Shown here piece after piece: positions 1 through 8,964 of a stretch of DNA of 64,000 bases; position 1 is the first letter of the stretch; each line of letters starts with the position of its first letter. This DNA is from JBGTFE01 sp036403235 (lineage in GTDB: Bacteria; Acidobacteriota; Blastocatellia; Pyrinomonadales; Pyrinomonadaceae): the NCBI GenBank assembly GCA_036403235.1, contig DASWRI010000044.1, positions 9,693 through 73,692 of the forward strand, in the 5' to 3' direction. Below the pieces are notes generated by a model. It saw nothing but the letters and a program-made list of their open reading frames with translations. It had not been told where the DNA came from and searched no databases. The position numbers were made by a program, and so were the translations under genes.

Positions 1-461
1 ACTATGACGGCGACGGCAAATTCGACTTGGCGGTCTTCCGCTTCGGCACGCCGCCCGATAATAACTTTATCGTTTTGAAGAGCTCGGACGGCGGCTCCAT
101 CTATCAGTTGTGGGGCAACTTTACGACCGACTACATCCTGCCGGGCGACTACGACGGCGACGGTAAATGGGACTTTGCCGTAGCGCGCACGGGCGCCGCG
201 GCTACTTCGCCGATGGTCTGGTATGTTCTGTATGCCACCGGCGCGCAGAGACCGCAGCAGACGTTCGGTATCAGCTCCGATTTGCCGACGCAGGCCGATT
301 ATGACGGAGACGGCAGAACGGATTTGTCCGTCTATCGTCAGGGCGCAACGACCGGCGCGGCAAGTAACTTCTGGGTGTATAACAGCTTTGACAATACATC
401 GCAGGTTACTCAATGGGGTGTCAGACCTGATTTCCCGGTCGCAACCTTTGACGCACGATAA
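1..461 (+). CDS. FG-GAP/VCBS repeat protein, C-terminal end (5' truncated)
   Basis: The reading frame is already open at the window edge (first full codon at base 3) and ends at 461, so only about 150 C-terminal residues are visible. Three blades carry the signature D-Y-D-G-D-G followed by K/R-x-D-hydrophobic-A/S-V, with W-Y or F-W-V-Y strands between. This is the FG-GAP/VCBS type of integrin-like beta-propeller, whose Asp-rich loop binds calcium in known relatives. Such tails sit on large secreted or surface proteins. The same repeat ends the 1007-aa protein at 19523-22546, so the two are related at least in this module. The N-terminal part and the function of the whole protein are outside the window. 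Confidence 0.85.
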   Translation, partial: YDGDGKFDLAVFRFGTPPDNNFIVLKSSDGGSIYQLWGNFTTDYILPGDYDGDGKWDFAVARTGAAATSPMVWYVLYATGAQRPQQTFGISSDLPTQADYDGDGRTDLSVYRQGATTGAASNFWVYNSFDNTSQVTQWGVRPDFPVATFDAR

Positions 462-478
462 AAAGTGCTGAATTCTAA

Positions 479-541
479 ACGGTAAGTGGTAGGTGGATAA
501 AGTTTTTTAACTTTCCACTTACCACTTTTCACTTTTCGCTA
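479..541. repeat. Intergenic palindrome, GTGAAAAGT family (A1)
   Basis: The left arm contains tandem variants of AAGTGGTAGGTGGA and the right arm contains TCCACTTACCACTTTTCAC. The arms pair imperfectly around a T-rich loop. The element fills the spacer between the FG-GAP gene and the next gene. Related elements with the same vocabulary occur at 11821, 16433, 37303, 45350 and 48692. It could act as a terminator-like hairpin. Confidence 0.7.
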
Positions 542-561
542 TTCCCTGTAGAATGACATTT

Positions 562-1428
562 ATGAAACGACTTTTCATCAGTCTCGTTTTTATTTTTTCG
601 ATAAGCGTTTTCGCTTTCGCGCAGCAGCGTCCTTTGATTACGGACGACGTCGATACGATTCCCGAAGGCTCGTTTGAGATTGCGGCGGGCGTCGATTTTA
701 TGCAGAACGAGAAATTTCCGCTTTCGGGCTTAAAAGGCGATTTAACCCGTGTCGGCGACGTGCGCGTGAAGGTCGGTTTTTCATCAAACGTCGAATTTCA
801 GGTGGAAGGCGTGATTCAGAATTTTCTGGCGATAAATTCGGCGACCACTCCCTCGCCGATTCCTTTGACCATCAACGGAAACTCGACCAACGATGCGGGC
901 GATTTTACGATTTCCACCAAAATCAAGCTCAGAAACGAAACCGCTTTTTTGCCCGCGCTCGGCTTTAAGGTCGGTTTTCAAATGCCGAACACGAGCGAAG
1001 GACGCGGCATCGGGACAAATCAGATAAACGTTTTCGGCAAAATCCTGGTACAGAAAAGATTCGGCAAAAAGCCCGGAAAAGACGCGCGCGCCAACGTTTT
1101 CGGCAACGTCGGCATCGGCATTATGACCGCTCCGCTCGAACAATTTACGCAAAACGATGTGCTGCTTTACGGTCTGGCGGGAATTTTCCGCGTCAATAAA
1201 CGCATCAATGTCGTCAGCGAGGTCAACGGCCGCGCCAGCACCAGAAACGGCGCCGCGCCGCTCGGCACGGAAAGCATCGGCCAGTTTCGCATCGGAACGC
1301 AGATAAAAGCTTCCGGCCTGCGCTTCGATACGGCCGCCGTCTTCGGTTTAACCCGTTTCAGCCCGCGCTCCGGCATCACCTTCGGCGTAACTTACCAATC
1401 TCCGAATATTTTTACTCCTGCAAGATAA
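562..1428 (+). CDS. Exported protein, probable outer-membrane beta-barrel
   Basis: This is a 288-aa product from the ATG at 562. An upstream in-frame ATG at 553 would add three residues; I prefer 562 because it opens directly into a classical signal peptide (M-K-R-L then a hydrophobic core ending A-F-A-Q). The mature part begins R-P-L-I-T-D-D and alternates polar and hydrophobic residues, with many Gly and aromatic residues, ending in short beta-like segments (TFGVTYQSPNIF). This suits an outer-membrane barrel or transporter-like surface protein. No catalytic motif was seen. It is flanked by palindromic repeats on both sides and is probably monocistronic. Confidence 0.7.
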   Translation: MKRLFISLVFIFSISVFAFAQQRPLITDDVDTIPEGSFEIAAGVDFMQNEKFPLSGLKGDLTRVGDVRVKVGFSSNVEFQVEGVIQNFLAINSATTPSPIPLTINGNSTNDAGDFTISTKIKLRNETAFLPALGFKVGFQMPNTSEGRGIGTNQINVFGKILVQKRFGKKPGKDARANVFGNVGIGIMTAPLEQFTQNDVLLYGLAGIFRVNKRINVVSEVNGRASTRNGAAPLGTESIGQFRIGTQIKASGLRFDTAAVFGLTRFSPRSGITFGVTYQSPNIFTPAR

Positions 1429-1439
1429 TAATAAAAAAT

Positions 1440-1535
1440 AGCCCGCGGACGAACGCCGATTTAGCCGATTTTCGCAGATTTGTTTTAAAGATTATCCTTG
1501 AAAATCCGCCGAATCCGTGTTCATCCGCGGGCTAT
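1440..1535. repeat. Intergenic palindrome, CCCGCGGA family (F), between convergent genes
   Basis: AGCCCGCGGACGAACGCCG at 1439 pairs with the ATCCGCGGGCT block that ends at 1533. The interior carries GCCGATT-like direct repeats facing their complements (AATCCGCCGAATCC). A T-run follows the right arm. It lies between a plus-strand and a minus-strand gene and could terminate both. Confidence 0.7.
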
Positions 1536-1540
1536 TTTTT

Positions 1541-2344
1541 TCAAAATTTCCTGACGAGATGATTTATCGGCGAATGACCTTTCCCGATATACGGCGCGGT
1601 GCGAATCGCTTCGGTGACGAACTTTTTCGAAATCCCGACGGCCTCAATCAAATTTTTTCCGTTTGCCAGATTCGCCGCAATCGCCGCCGCCAGCGTGCAG
1701 CCCGTCCCGTGCGTCGCCGTCGTTTCGATAAACTCAGCTTCAAAAATCTGCAAATTACTGCCGACAAACAAAAAATCTTTCGCGATACGTTTTTCGCCTT
1801 TCACTTGAAAAAGGTGTCCGCCTTTTATCAAAACATTTTTTGCGCCCGCCTGCTGCATCACCTGCGCGGCTTTTTCGATGTCTTTTTCCGTTTCGATTTT
1901 TATCCGCGCGATTCTTTCGGCTTCGGGAATGTTCGGCGTGACGAGGTCGGAAAGCGGAAAAAGTTTTTCGATGAGCGCGCGCAAAGCTGCGTCGTCAATC
2001 AAATCAAAGCCGGAAGTCGAGCGCACGACCGGGTCGACGACAAAGTTTTTCAAATTATTTTCCTCGACCAGGCGTGCGACTTCTTCGATTATCTCGCGTG
2101 TCGGCAGCATTCCGGTTTTCAGCGCGTCGATTTCAAAATCTTGTAAAATCGGCTCGATTTGCCCGCGAACGATTTCTGCGGTCTGCGCGACTGCGCCGAA
2201 AACTCCGGTCGTGTTTTGAAACGTAATCGAAGTTATCGCGGAAGTCGCAAAACAGCCGAAAACCGAGAAAATTTTGATGTCGGCGATAATTCCCGCGCCG
2301 CCCGAAGGGTCGAGCCCGGCGATTGTCAAAACAACTTTTGTCAT
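1541..2344 (-). CDS. thiD: Hydroxymethylpyrimidine/phosphomethylpyrimidine kinase
   Basis: The 267-aa product belongs to the ribokinase-like ThiD family, which phosphorylates HMP and HMP-P in the pyrimidine branch of thiamine synthesis. The N-terminal motif I-A-G-x-D-P-S-G-G-A-G (residues 8-18) is diagnostic. Further marks are VVDPVVRSTSG (about 102-112), VTPNIPEAE (about 135-143) and the nucleotide-binding H-G-T-G-C near residues 212-216, whose Cys is the usual ThiD residue. Length matches the family. It lies 9 nt downstream of thiE on the same strand, forming a thiE-thiD operon. Assignment is firm. Confidence 0.96.
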   Translation of the reverse strand: MTKVVLTIAGLDPSGGAGIIADIKIFSVFGCFATSAITSITFQNTTGVFGAVAQTAEIVRGQIEPILQDFEIDALKTGMLPTREIIEEVARLVEENNLKNFVVDPVVRSTSGFDLIDDAALRALIEKLFPLSDLVTPNIPEAERIARIKIETEKDIEKAAQVMQQAGAKNVLIKGGHLFQVKGEKRIAKDFLFVGSNLQIFEAEFIETTATHGTGCTLAAAIAANLANGKNLIEAVGISKKFVTEAIRTAPYIGKGHSPINHLVRKF

Positions 2345-2353
2345 AAAAACCTT

Positions 2354-3022
2354 CTACCGTTTATTCTTTTCTAATTTTCTCAGATTCTCAGCGTCGTTCA
2401 AAAAACGAATCGCCGCAAAACCGCTTGCGCCGGCTTCCAAAACCGATTTGTAATTTGTTTCATCGATTCCGCCGAGCGCGATGACCGGAAACGGCTTTAA
2501 TTTTTCGCAAACTTCGCGCAAAGCGTTCGTGCCTTGCGGCGCGCCTTTGCCGGGAGTTGAAAAAATCGGGCTGAACGCGGCAAAATCAGCGCCGTTTTTT
2601 TTGGCAAGCTCCGCCCTTTCAAGCGAATGAGTCGAAACGCCGATGATGAAATTTTTAGGGAAATTGCGCCGAATCGTTTCGGCGGAAAGCGAATTTGCAG
2701 AAAGATGGACGCCGCCCGCTTTGGCCGCCAGAGCGATGTCGGCGCGGTCGTTGACGAGAATTTTTGTATTTGAGCGTTTGGCGATTTCGGCGGCTTCCGA
2801 AGCAAGGCGAAAAACGCTTCGCGCCGAAAGATTTTTCTCGCGGATTTGGATTAGAGAGATTTTTGTCGCGACGGCGATTTTGACGAGATTCAGAATTTGC
2901 GCGCGCGCCTGCGTGAAATTTTCCTCGGTTGCATTGCCTTCGGTAATCAGATAAAGCAGCGGCCTGCGCGCGAAAAAAACGTCATTTTTCACTGTCTTTT
3001 TTATCCGGGGCGCTGGCGGCAA
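2354..3022 (-). CDS. thiE: Thiamine-phosphate synthase
   Basis: ThiE condenses HMP-PP with thiazole phosphate. The 222-aa sequence has the TIM-barrel signatures QIREKNL (59-65), LVNDRAD (89-95), GVHL (104-107), GVSTHS (128-133), S-P-I-F-S-T (about 151-156) and ALGGI (182-186). From the ATG at 3022 it overlaps the upstream membrane-protein gene by 41 nt. A GTG at 2992 would reduce the overlap and remove ten atypical basic residues, so the true start is uncertain. TenI, a thiazole tautomerase of the same fold, is an alternative, but the neighbouring thiD favours ThiE. Confidence 0.9.
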   Translation of the reverse strand: MPPAPRIKKTVKNDVFFARRPLLYLITEGNATEENFTQARAQILNLVKIAVATKISLIQIREKNLSARSVFRLASEAAEIAKRSNTKILVNDRADIALAAKAGGVHLSANSLSAETIRRNFPKNFIIGVSTHSLERAELAKKNGADFAAFSPIFSTPGKGAPQGTNALREVCEKLKPFPVIALGGIDETNYKSVLEAGASGFAAIRFLNDAENLRKLEKNKR

Positions 3023-3293
3023 ACGCCTGCACGTTTTGTTTGAAATGCGCCATCTCCCAAAAAGCCAGAAATAAATTCATAACGCCCAGACCGGTTATCG
3101 CGCCGCGCACCCAGCCGGAAGCGACCGCTTTTTGAATTATCGGCAAGCCGGTTTTTTCGCTGACAAAAGCGAGCAGGTAATTGTCGCCCCAGTCGCCGAA
3201 CGCGCCGATATTAATCCACGGCAGAAGCGTCAGAAGAACTCCGGCCATCAGGAAAAGGGCGATAAATAAAATGACAGTAACTCTCTCGACCAT
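2982..3293 (-). CDS. Small membrane protein of unknown function
   Basis: The product is 103 aa with one strong N-terminal membrane segment (about residues 7-28, ending LLTLLPWIN) and a second hydrophobic stretch around residues 63-83. Between them is a Gly/Trp-rich loop, and the C-terminal tail is charged. I recognise no family. The 3' end overlaps the annotated thiE start, so it is probably the first gene of the thiE-thiD transcript. A role in thiamine metabolism cannot be inferred from position alone. Confidence 0.65.
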   Translation of the reverse strand: MVERVTVILFIALFLMAGVLLTLLPWINIGAFGDWGDNYLLAFVSEKTGLPIIQKAVASGWVRGAITGLGVMNLFLAFWEMAHFKQNVQAFAASAPDKKDSEK

Positions 3294-3430
3294 AATTTAG
3301 TGATTTTCCACGTTTTGCCAGGTTCGTTTTACTTTATCTTCCTTAGCAATTTTCATCTCTCAGTTTATAATAAATTCCCCGCGTTTTGCTAATTTTGGCA
3401 TATCAGGCGCGCATTTGGCACACTAATAAT

Positions 3431-3841
3431 ATGATAACCGCAAGCGTTTTAGCTAAAAAAGCCGAAGTACCGATTTATACGGTTCGACATTACACGCGCA
3501 TCGGACTGTTAAAGCCGGCGCGCAATTCGCAAAACGGATATAAAATTTATAATCCGTCCGACGCGATGCGCTTGCGATTTATTTTAGCGGCCAAAGATTT
3601 GGGTTTTACGCTGACGGAAATTAACCAGATTCTTGACGAAGCCGAACACGGAAAATCTCCGTGCCCGATGGTGCGCGATATCGTCACGCATCGGATTGAA
3701 GACAATAAAAAGAAAATAAAAGAATTGCAGCGCCTGCAAAAAAAGATGGAATCGTCCCTCAAAGACTGGGAAAAAATGCACGATTCGATGCCGAACGGCG
3801 ACTCGGTTTGTCATTTAATCGAATCGGTCGCCGAAAACTAA
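3431..3841 (+). CDS. MerR-family metal-responsive transcription regulator
   Basis: The ATG at 3431 gives 136 aa starting directly at the winged-helix domain (V-L-A-K-K-A, then Y-T-V-R-H-Y-T-R-I-G-L-L-K-P, residues 6-29). An upstream start would add 15 unlike residues. The second half is the long dimerisation helix. Cys78 (in SPCPM) and Cys127 (in SVCHL) sit where ZntR and MerR place metal-ligand cysteines. CueR-type copper sensors instead have Ser at the first position, which argues for a divalent soft metal. The genes downstream look like a metal/copper surface module and are preceded by a promoter with a 20-bp spacer, so this regulator probably controls them. Confidence 0.88.
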   Translation: MITASVLAKKAEVPIYTVRHYTRIGLLKPARNSQNGYKIYNPSDAMRLRFILAAKDLGFTLTEINQILDEAEHGKSPCPMVRDIVTHRIEDNKKKIKELQRLQKKMESSLKDWEKMHDSMPNGDSVCHLIESVAEN

Positions 3842-3851
3842 AATTGTCCGC

Positions 3852-3883
3852 TTGACCTGACACCGGCTGATAAGTTGTAAAAT
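3852..3883 (+). promoter_or_regulatory. Candidate MerR-type promoter with 20-bp spacer
   Basis: TTGACC (3852-3857) and TAAAAT (3878-3883) are separated by 20 bp. MerR-family activators typically act on promoters with 19-20 bp spacers. It lies directly after the merR-like gene and upstream of the Cys/His-rich and cupredoxin genes. I see only weak dyad symmetry inside the spacer, so the operator is not proven. A TGTAAA alternative would give an ordinary 18-bp spacer. Confidence 0.5.
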
Positions 3884-4057
3884 GGTTTTGTCGTTAAAAT
3901 TTGATTACGATTTGATTGATATTTTATTCGGGCAGTCGATACAAATAAGTTTTGCATCCAAGATTGGTTACAGGCGGAATTTATTCTAAAATTGATTTTC
4001 GGCTCGGTTCGGAAATCGGTGGAGTTGAAACGACGAATCCAAGCGACGCAGGCTGAT

Positions 4058-4480
4058 ATGAAAAATGTGAGATTAAAACAATTCGGTTTGGCCTTATGCC
4101 TGGCTCTATCGCTTTTAATCTCGCCGGTTTCCGCCTGCGCTTGTTCGCACCATCATCCTGAGAACGCCGAATCGGAAATTTCTTCGCATCATCAACATTC
4201 GGAAGCGGCCGTACATCACCATGATTCCGAAGCCGACAACGCGGCTCAATCCGTAACTTCGCAAGACGAATGCTGCTGTTTGGAAACAGCACCGAAGGTT
4301 TCCGCCAAATCTGAAAACATAAAAATCGAAAAACAAAAGTCGGCGATGCTATCGCTCGCGCCGGTCGAAATAACTTTTGTTTCGCAAACGATTTCGGTCG
4401 AATCCGCATTTACCCGAAAGTTTTATTTAACAGATTCTTTCTACAATCTCACGCCCGGACGCGCTCCGCCCGCGTTATAA
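4058..4480 (+). CDS. Exported Cys/His-rich small protein, putative metal binding
   Basis: The 140-aa product from the ATG at 4058 opens with a signal peptide (basic start, core LALCLALSLLISP) leading into C-A-C-S-H-H-H. Histidine clusters follow (S-S-H-H-Q-H, V-H-H-H-D), then D-E-C-C-C-L. This density of His and Cys directly after the export signal suggests periplasmic binding of a soft metal. The C-terminal half is ordinary and ends LTPGRAPPAL. It lies between the MerR regulator and the cupredoxin fusion and probably shares their transcript. No family is recognised, and metal identity is inference. Confidence 0.7.
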   Translation: MKNVRLKQFGLALCLALSLLISPVSACACSHHHPENAESEISSHHQHSEAAVHHHDSEADNAAQSVTSQDECCCLETAPKVSAKSENIKIEKQKSAMLSLAPVEITFVSQTISVESAFTRKFYLTDSFYNLTPGRAPPAL

Positions 4481-4599
4481 AACAGCGAATACAAATCACG
4501 AAAATATAGACAGGTTGTCTTTGACGACTTGAAACGGATTGCCGTCTCGAAAAACGGCAATTGTTGAAATACTGTTTTATAAATCAGGAGATAGAGAAG

Positions 4600-6576
4600 A
4601 TGAAAAAGATATTTTTATTAGCAATTTTCGCGCTCGTTTTCAGCGTGAATGCTTTCGCGCACGAAACTTTCAAGCTCGTCAGCAGCGAAAATAAAACTCT
4701 GAAATTGGAGGATTTGATAAAAATCGAGGCGCAGCGAACGCTCGGCAAAATAGATAAAACAAATCTGACTTTTACGGAAAAAGAAATTCGTCTGGTCGTT
4801 TTGACCGGCCCGGAAGACGATATGCTTTCTTACCGCATTCAGGGCGTCAGAAACCCGAATTTAGTCGTCCCGACGGGCGCAACGCTGAAGATTTTATTCG
4901 TTAATATGGACGAAGACATGCGCCACGATATTCGTTTCGGCCACGTCGAAGGCGATTTTCCGGTCGCGCCGGAAATCAAGGAGACGGCCGGAAGCGAGAG
5001 ATTAACCGCTAAATCCGAAGACGGAGTTTTGCAGGCGGAAGAAATCGTCATTCAGTCAATCGAAGACGGAGCTTATAAATATTTCTGTTCCGTCAGAGGA
5101 CACGCCAAAGGCGGAATGTGGGGAAATATTCTGGTAAACGTCAAACCCGGCGCTGATTTGAAAAAAGCCGAGAAAACCGTTCACGTTCATACCGCAGATG
5201 AAGATATGGATATGAACGAAAAAAAGACGGACGAAAAAAAATCAAACGACAATATGAAGGACATGAAAATGGACGATAAAAAGCCCAGTGATATGTCCGA
5301 CATGAAAATGGATGATAAAAAGTCCGACGATATGCCCGGTATGAATATGTCGAGCAGCAAAATGGTAATGTCCTCGGTTACCGACATCAATTCTCCGATG
5401 ACGCGCGAGAGTTCCGGCACTTCCTGGGTGCCGGACTCGACGCCGATGTATGCGACGACGAAGATGTTCAAAGACGGCGGAATGTTGATGTTTCACGGCA
5501 ATATGTTTCTGCGCTATACAAATGTCGGGTCGAGCCGCGATTTTAGCGTCGGCGGCAGAGGCGATAATGAAAGATTCGACGCGCCGTCGATGTTTATGTT
5601 GATGTATTCAAAGCCTTTAAGCGGGAAATCGCAAATCGGTTTGCGCGCGATGCTGAGTCTCGACCCGATTATCGAGCGCGGCTTCGGTTATCCGCTGCTT
5701 TATCAATCGGGCGAAAGTTTTCGCGGCGAGCCGATTCACGACCGCCAGCACCCGCACGATTTTGTTAGCGAGCTTTCGGCGACATATTCTTATAAAATTA
5801 ACGACAAGCAATCATTTTTCTTTTACGCCGGTTATCCGGGCGAACCCGCGCTCGGCCCGCCGACCTTTATGCACCGGTTTTCGGCCATGAACAACCCGGA
5901 CGCGCCGCTTTCGCATCACTGGCAGGATTCGACGCACATCACTTTCGGCGTTTTGACGGCGGGCTACAATTTCGGAAAATTCAAGCTTGAAGCGAGCGCG
6001 TTCAAAGGCCGCGAGCCGAACGAAAATCGCTGGGATTTCGACGCGCCGAAGCTCGATTCTTTCAGCGGCCGGCTTTCTTTTAATCCGACAAAAGAATGGG
6101 CCTTTCAAATTTCTTACGGTTATCTGAAAAATCCCGAACCGGGCGAGCCGGACTTGAAAATTTTAAGACGCACGACCGCTTCGGCAATTTACAATAAAAA
6201 ATTCAGCGACACAAAAAACTGGGCCAGTAGTTTTGTCTGGGGACAAAATTACGGAAACGGCGAGCGCACCAATGCTTTTCTGTTCGAGTCGGATTTTACA
6301 TTCGATAAAAATTCGATTTTCGGGCGCGTCGAAAGAGTGCAGAAATCCGGTCACGAACTCGTTTTGGACGAAATCGACCACGATAAAATCTTTTGGGTCG
6401 GCGGCTATTCAATCGGTTATCTGCGCGAGCTTTATAAAAACAAAAATTGGAACGTCGGGCTCGGCGCACAGGCTACTCTTTATCAAAATTCAATCGGATT
6501 AGTTTCGTATTACGGCGGCACGAATCATCAGGGCTGGCAGGTATTTCTGCGCATTCACTCTTCGATGATGAATTAA
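4600..6576 (+). CDS. Cupredoxin / Met-rich linker / outer-membrane barrel fusion
   Basis: The 658-aa product from the ATG at 4600 has a good Shine-Dalgarno (AGGAG) and a signal peptide ending A-F-A-H. Residues about 60-190 form a cupredoxin with the type-1 copper set His109, Cys163, His168 and Met173 (C-x4-H-x4-M). Residues about 200-260 are a linker of tandem D-M-K-M-D-D-K-K units ending P-G-M-N-M, resembling the Met-rich segments of copper-resistance proteins. From about 290 to the end, amphipathic Gly/aromatic strands such as GYNFGKFKLEASAFKG look like an outer-membrane barrel, with family unassigned. Cupredoxin and barrel in one chain is unusual. The role is probably copper handling at the outer membrane. 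It is followed by a terminator. Confidence 0.8.
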   Translation: MKKIFLLAIFALVFSVNAFAHETFKLVSSENKTLKLEDLIKIEAQRTLGKIDKTNLTFTEKEIRLVVLTGPEDDMLSYRIQGVRNPNLVVPTGATLKILFVNMDEDMRHDIRFGHVEGDFPVAPEIKETAGSERLTAKSEDGVLQAEEIVIQSIEDGAYKYFCSVRGHAKGGMWGNILVNVKPGADLKKAEKTVHVHTADEDMDMNEKKTDEKKSNDNMKDMKMDDKKPSDMSDMKMDDKKSDDMPGMNMSSSKMVMSSVTDINSPMTRESSGTSWVPDSTPMYATTKMFKDGGMLMFHGNMFLRYTNVGSSRDFSVGGRGDNERFDAPSMFMLMYSKPLSGKSQIGLRAMLSLDPIIERGFGYPLLYQSGESFRGEPIHDRQHPHDFVSELSATYSYKINDKQSFFFYAGYPGEPALGPPTFMHRFSAMNNPDAPLSHHWQDSTHITFGVLTAGYNFGKFKLEASAFKGREPNENRWDFDAPKLDSFSGRLSFNPTKEWAFQISYGYLKNPEPGEPDLKILRRTTASAIYNKKFSDTKNWASSFVWGQNYGNGERTNAFLFESDFTFDKNSIFGRVERVQKSGHELVLDEIDHDKIFWVGGYSIGYLRELYKNKNWNVGLGAQATLYQNSIGLVSYYGGTNHQGWQVFLRIHSSMMN

Positions 6577-6621
6577 TATCGGATTAAAAAGCGTTTTCGT
6601 GAGGATGAGCAAACTGCTAAT

Positions 6622-6657
6622 AAAAAAAAGAGCGTCTTGATTGATGCTCTTTTTTTT
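6622..6657. terminator. Bidirectional intrinsic terminator
   Basis: AAAAAGAGC and GCTCTTTTT form a stem around a short loop, with A-runs and T-runs on both sides. It sits between the convergent cupredoxin-barrel and TPR genes and can serve both. Confidence 0.85.
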
Positions 6658-6693
6658 GAACTTAGCTGTGCCGGATTATTGCTTCTGAACAGT

Positions 6694-8964
6694 TTATCTT
6701 AATTTTTCGAGACGGCGGCCGATGTCGCGGTAATCGACGTTTTCGGCGTAGATTTTTTCGAAATATTCGATTGCCTTTTCGTTGTCGCCGCCCGTTTCAT
6801 ACGCGTTGGCGATTTCATAAAAGAGCGCCTGCTTTTCTTCATCGTTCAAATCATTGACTTCGAAAGCGCGCCGATACCACATCAGAGCGAGATTCGGCAT
6901 CGCTTTTTCCATAAAACAATGGCCGAGAAGCGTTGCGCACTGGAAAAAACAGCGCGTTCGGTCGTTTGGCTTGACGAGATTGATGGCGTCCTGAAATTCG
7001 CGAATGGAATCTTCCATCAAGCCCATTTCCTTGTAGGCGATGGCCATGTGGTAATGCGTTTCGTAATCGCCCGTCGCTGCCGGCTCGGTTTCTTCAAAAC
7101 CGAGGTCGGTTTTGAATTCGCTTAGAATGTCGAATCTTTTCGCGTCCGTCACGGCTTGTGTCGTGTCTTCAGCCGTATCTTCAGCCGTATCTTCTATTGC
7201 GGCTTCCGTTGCGTCTTCGGCGACAACTTCTTCGGAAATTTCCGGTCGTTTGGATTTTTTCTTTTTCTTCGGTTTGCTTTTGGCGGCGAGCGTTTGCAGC
7301 GAATCGTCCAGTTGCAGGCGAAGCTCGGCTAATTCGTGCCGGTTTCCGAATTCTTCTTCGAGCGTGTTCAGCGTTTTTTCGGCTAATTCCTTATAGCCCT
7401 GCGCGATGTAAAACTCGACGCTCTCGACTTCCTGCACGAGTCTTACTGCGTCGGCCGGTTTCAGCTCGGCATTTTCAGATTCATCATCGTCGATTTCTTC
7501 GTCGCTGCGTGTTTTTTCGACGGCGCCGTCAACGATATATTCGTCAAAGCCGTCGCCTGCGAACGCAAATCCGTTTTCGCTTTTGTGCGAGCCGTTATGA
7601 TTTGTCTCGACGCCGAAATCCGCGCCGGAAAAATCGAAATCCGTGCTGAATTCGCCAAAGTTTCCATCAAAAGCCTGCCCGTTGCCGTTGGTCTGGTCGT
7701 TTAAATCGAAGCTTTCAAATTTCGGAGCGTCTTCGGTCAAATTCCCGGCGACCAGCACCGGCTCCAAATCAGTTTCCGGCAGACCGTATTCGGCTTTAAT
7801 TTCCTGCAGGCGCTGCGCGTATGCGGTTTCGTGCGGCGCAATCATGACGAGCTGCGAGAGCGCGTATCTTTCGTCGTCGACCGACTCGTTATGACGCGCG
7901 ATTTCGGCCAGCGTTTCCAGCGATTTTCTTAATTCGGACTCGTCCCGATGCCAGCCGTAATAGCGAACCGAAAGCCGCAAAGCATCGAGATGCTCCGGAT
8001 TTCTCGCCAGAATTTCGTTTGTCCAGTGGAGAAATTCCTCGGACTGCCCGCCGACCAGAAGATGCTCGGAAGACATCGAGAGAAGCCTCGACGCCGAATC
8101 CAAATCGTTTTTCTTCAGGTAAACTTCGACGAGTTCTAAAAATTTCGGGTAATTCGAAGGCTCATGCTCGACGAGCTTGATAATCGCGCGCTCGGCCTCC
8201 TGCGGATTGTCGGTTTCGATGTAGCAGTCAATCAATAGAAACAGAACTTCGCGATTATAAGGCTGCTCGACAAGAATATCTTCGAGAATTTTGGCCGCTT
8301 CCTCGGCGTAGTCGAGCTTTATCTGCGCGTTGACGTAGCCTTTCAGCGTCGGCAAATCGTAGCGGTTTACTTCCAAAGCTTTGGAAAAGGCGGTCAAAGC
8401 CGGTTCGTACTGTTTTTGCGCCGAAAGTCTCAGCCCGGCTTCCGAAAAAGCCTTTGCGGCTTCGTCCTTTTGATTTTCCTGCCAGTAAATATCGGCGATT
8501 TTCAGATAGATGCCCGTATCGTGCGAGTCGAGCTCGGCAATCTGTTTCCAAATCGCCAGCGCCTCGATTTTTTGTCCTTTGCGCTGATATTCTTCCGCCA
8601 GAGTCGTGTAGTGCGTGCGCGCTTCGGCAAACGAGCCTTTAGATTTGTATAAATGCGCGAGCTTGGCCGAAACTTCCATCGAATCGGGCTTGAGCCGCGA
8701 AATCTTGTTATAGACGGCAATCGCTTTTTGCGAAAATCCCTGAGTGTTGTAATGCTCGGCGACCTCCGTAAAACAGCTGACGGCTTCCTGCTGCTCGGAA
8801 TTTTTTATATACAAATCGCCGAGAATATTGAGCGTACCAAAATCCTTCGGGTCGTTTTCGACCACACGCTTGTATTCGCTAATCGCCGCCCGAATCTTGC
8901 CTTGTGCAAGAAATCGCTCAGCGTTTCGCATTGCTTTTATTTTATCGAAACTCATTGTGAACAA
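6694..8964 (-). CDS. Large TPR protein
   Basis: The 756-aa protein opens M-F-T-M-S-F-D-K; the second ATG (8955) is an equally good start. The N-terminal two thirds are tandem 34-residue TPRs, for example IRAAISEYKRVVENDPKDFGTL and later AGLRLSAQKQYEPALTAFSKALE. An acidic, Asn/Gly-rich linker (about 425-500) and a Lys-rich block (KPKKKKKSKRPE, about 575-590) followed by an E/D/T/A-rich stretch separate these from a final TPR group (about 640-750). No signal peptide or membrane span is visible, so it is cytoplasmic and scaffold-like. The specific partner is unknown. Confidence 0.8.
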   Translation of the reverse strand: MFTMSFDKIKAMRNAERFLAQGKIRAAISEYKRVVENDPKDFGTLNILGDLYIKNSEQQEAVSCFTEVAEHYNTQGFSQKAIAVYNKISRLKPDSMEVSAKLAHLYKSKGSFAEARTHYTTLAEEYQRKGQKIEALAIWKQIAELDSHDTGIYLKIADIYWQENQKDEAAKAFSEAGLRLSAQKQYEPALTAFSKALEVNRYDLPTLKGYVNAQIKLDYAEEAAKILEDILVEQPYNREVLFLLIDCYIETDNPQEAERAIIKLVEHEPSNYPKFLELVEVYLKKNDLDSASRLLSMSSEHLLVGGQSEEFLHWTNEILARNPEHLDALRLSVRYYGWHRDESELRKSLETLAEIARHNESVDDERYALSQLVMIAPHETAYAQRLQEIKAEYGLPETDLEPVLVAGNLTEDAPKFESFDLNDQTNGNGQAFDGNFGEFSTDFDFSGADFGVETNHNGSHKSENGFAFAGDGFDEYIVDGAVEKTRSDEEIDDDESENAELKPADAVRLVQEVESVEFYIAQGYKELAEKTLNTLEEEFGNRHELAELRLQLDDSLQTLAAKSKPKKKKKSKRPEISEEVVAEDATEAAIEDTAEDTAEDTTQAVTDAKRFDILSEFKTDLGFEETEPAATGDYETHYHMAIAYKEMGLMEDSIREFQDAINLVKPNDRTRCFFQCATLLGHCFMEKAMPNLALMWYRRAFEVNDLNDEEKQALFYEIANAYETGGDNEKAIEYFEKIYAENVDYRDIGRRLEKLR

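Noticed and set aside
5187..5496. Minus-strand frames rich in Ile/Ser or His opposite the Met-rich linker
   Set aside because: They are antisense shadows of the tandem D-M-K-M-D-D-K-K coding repeat in the cupredoxin fusion.
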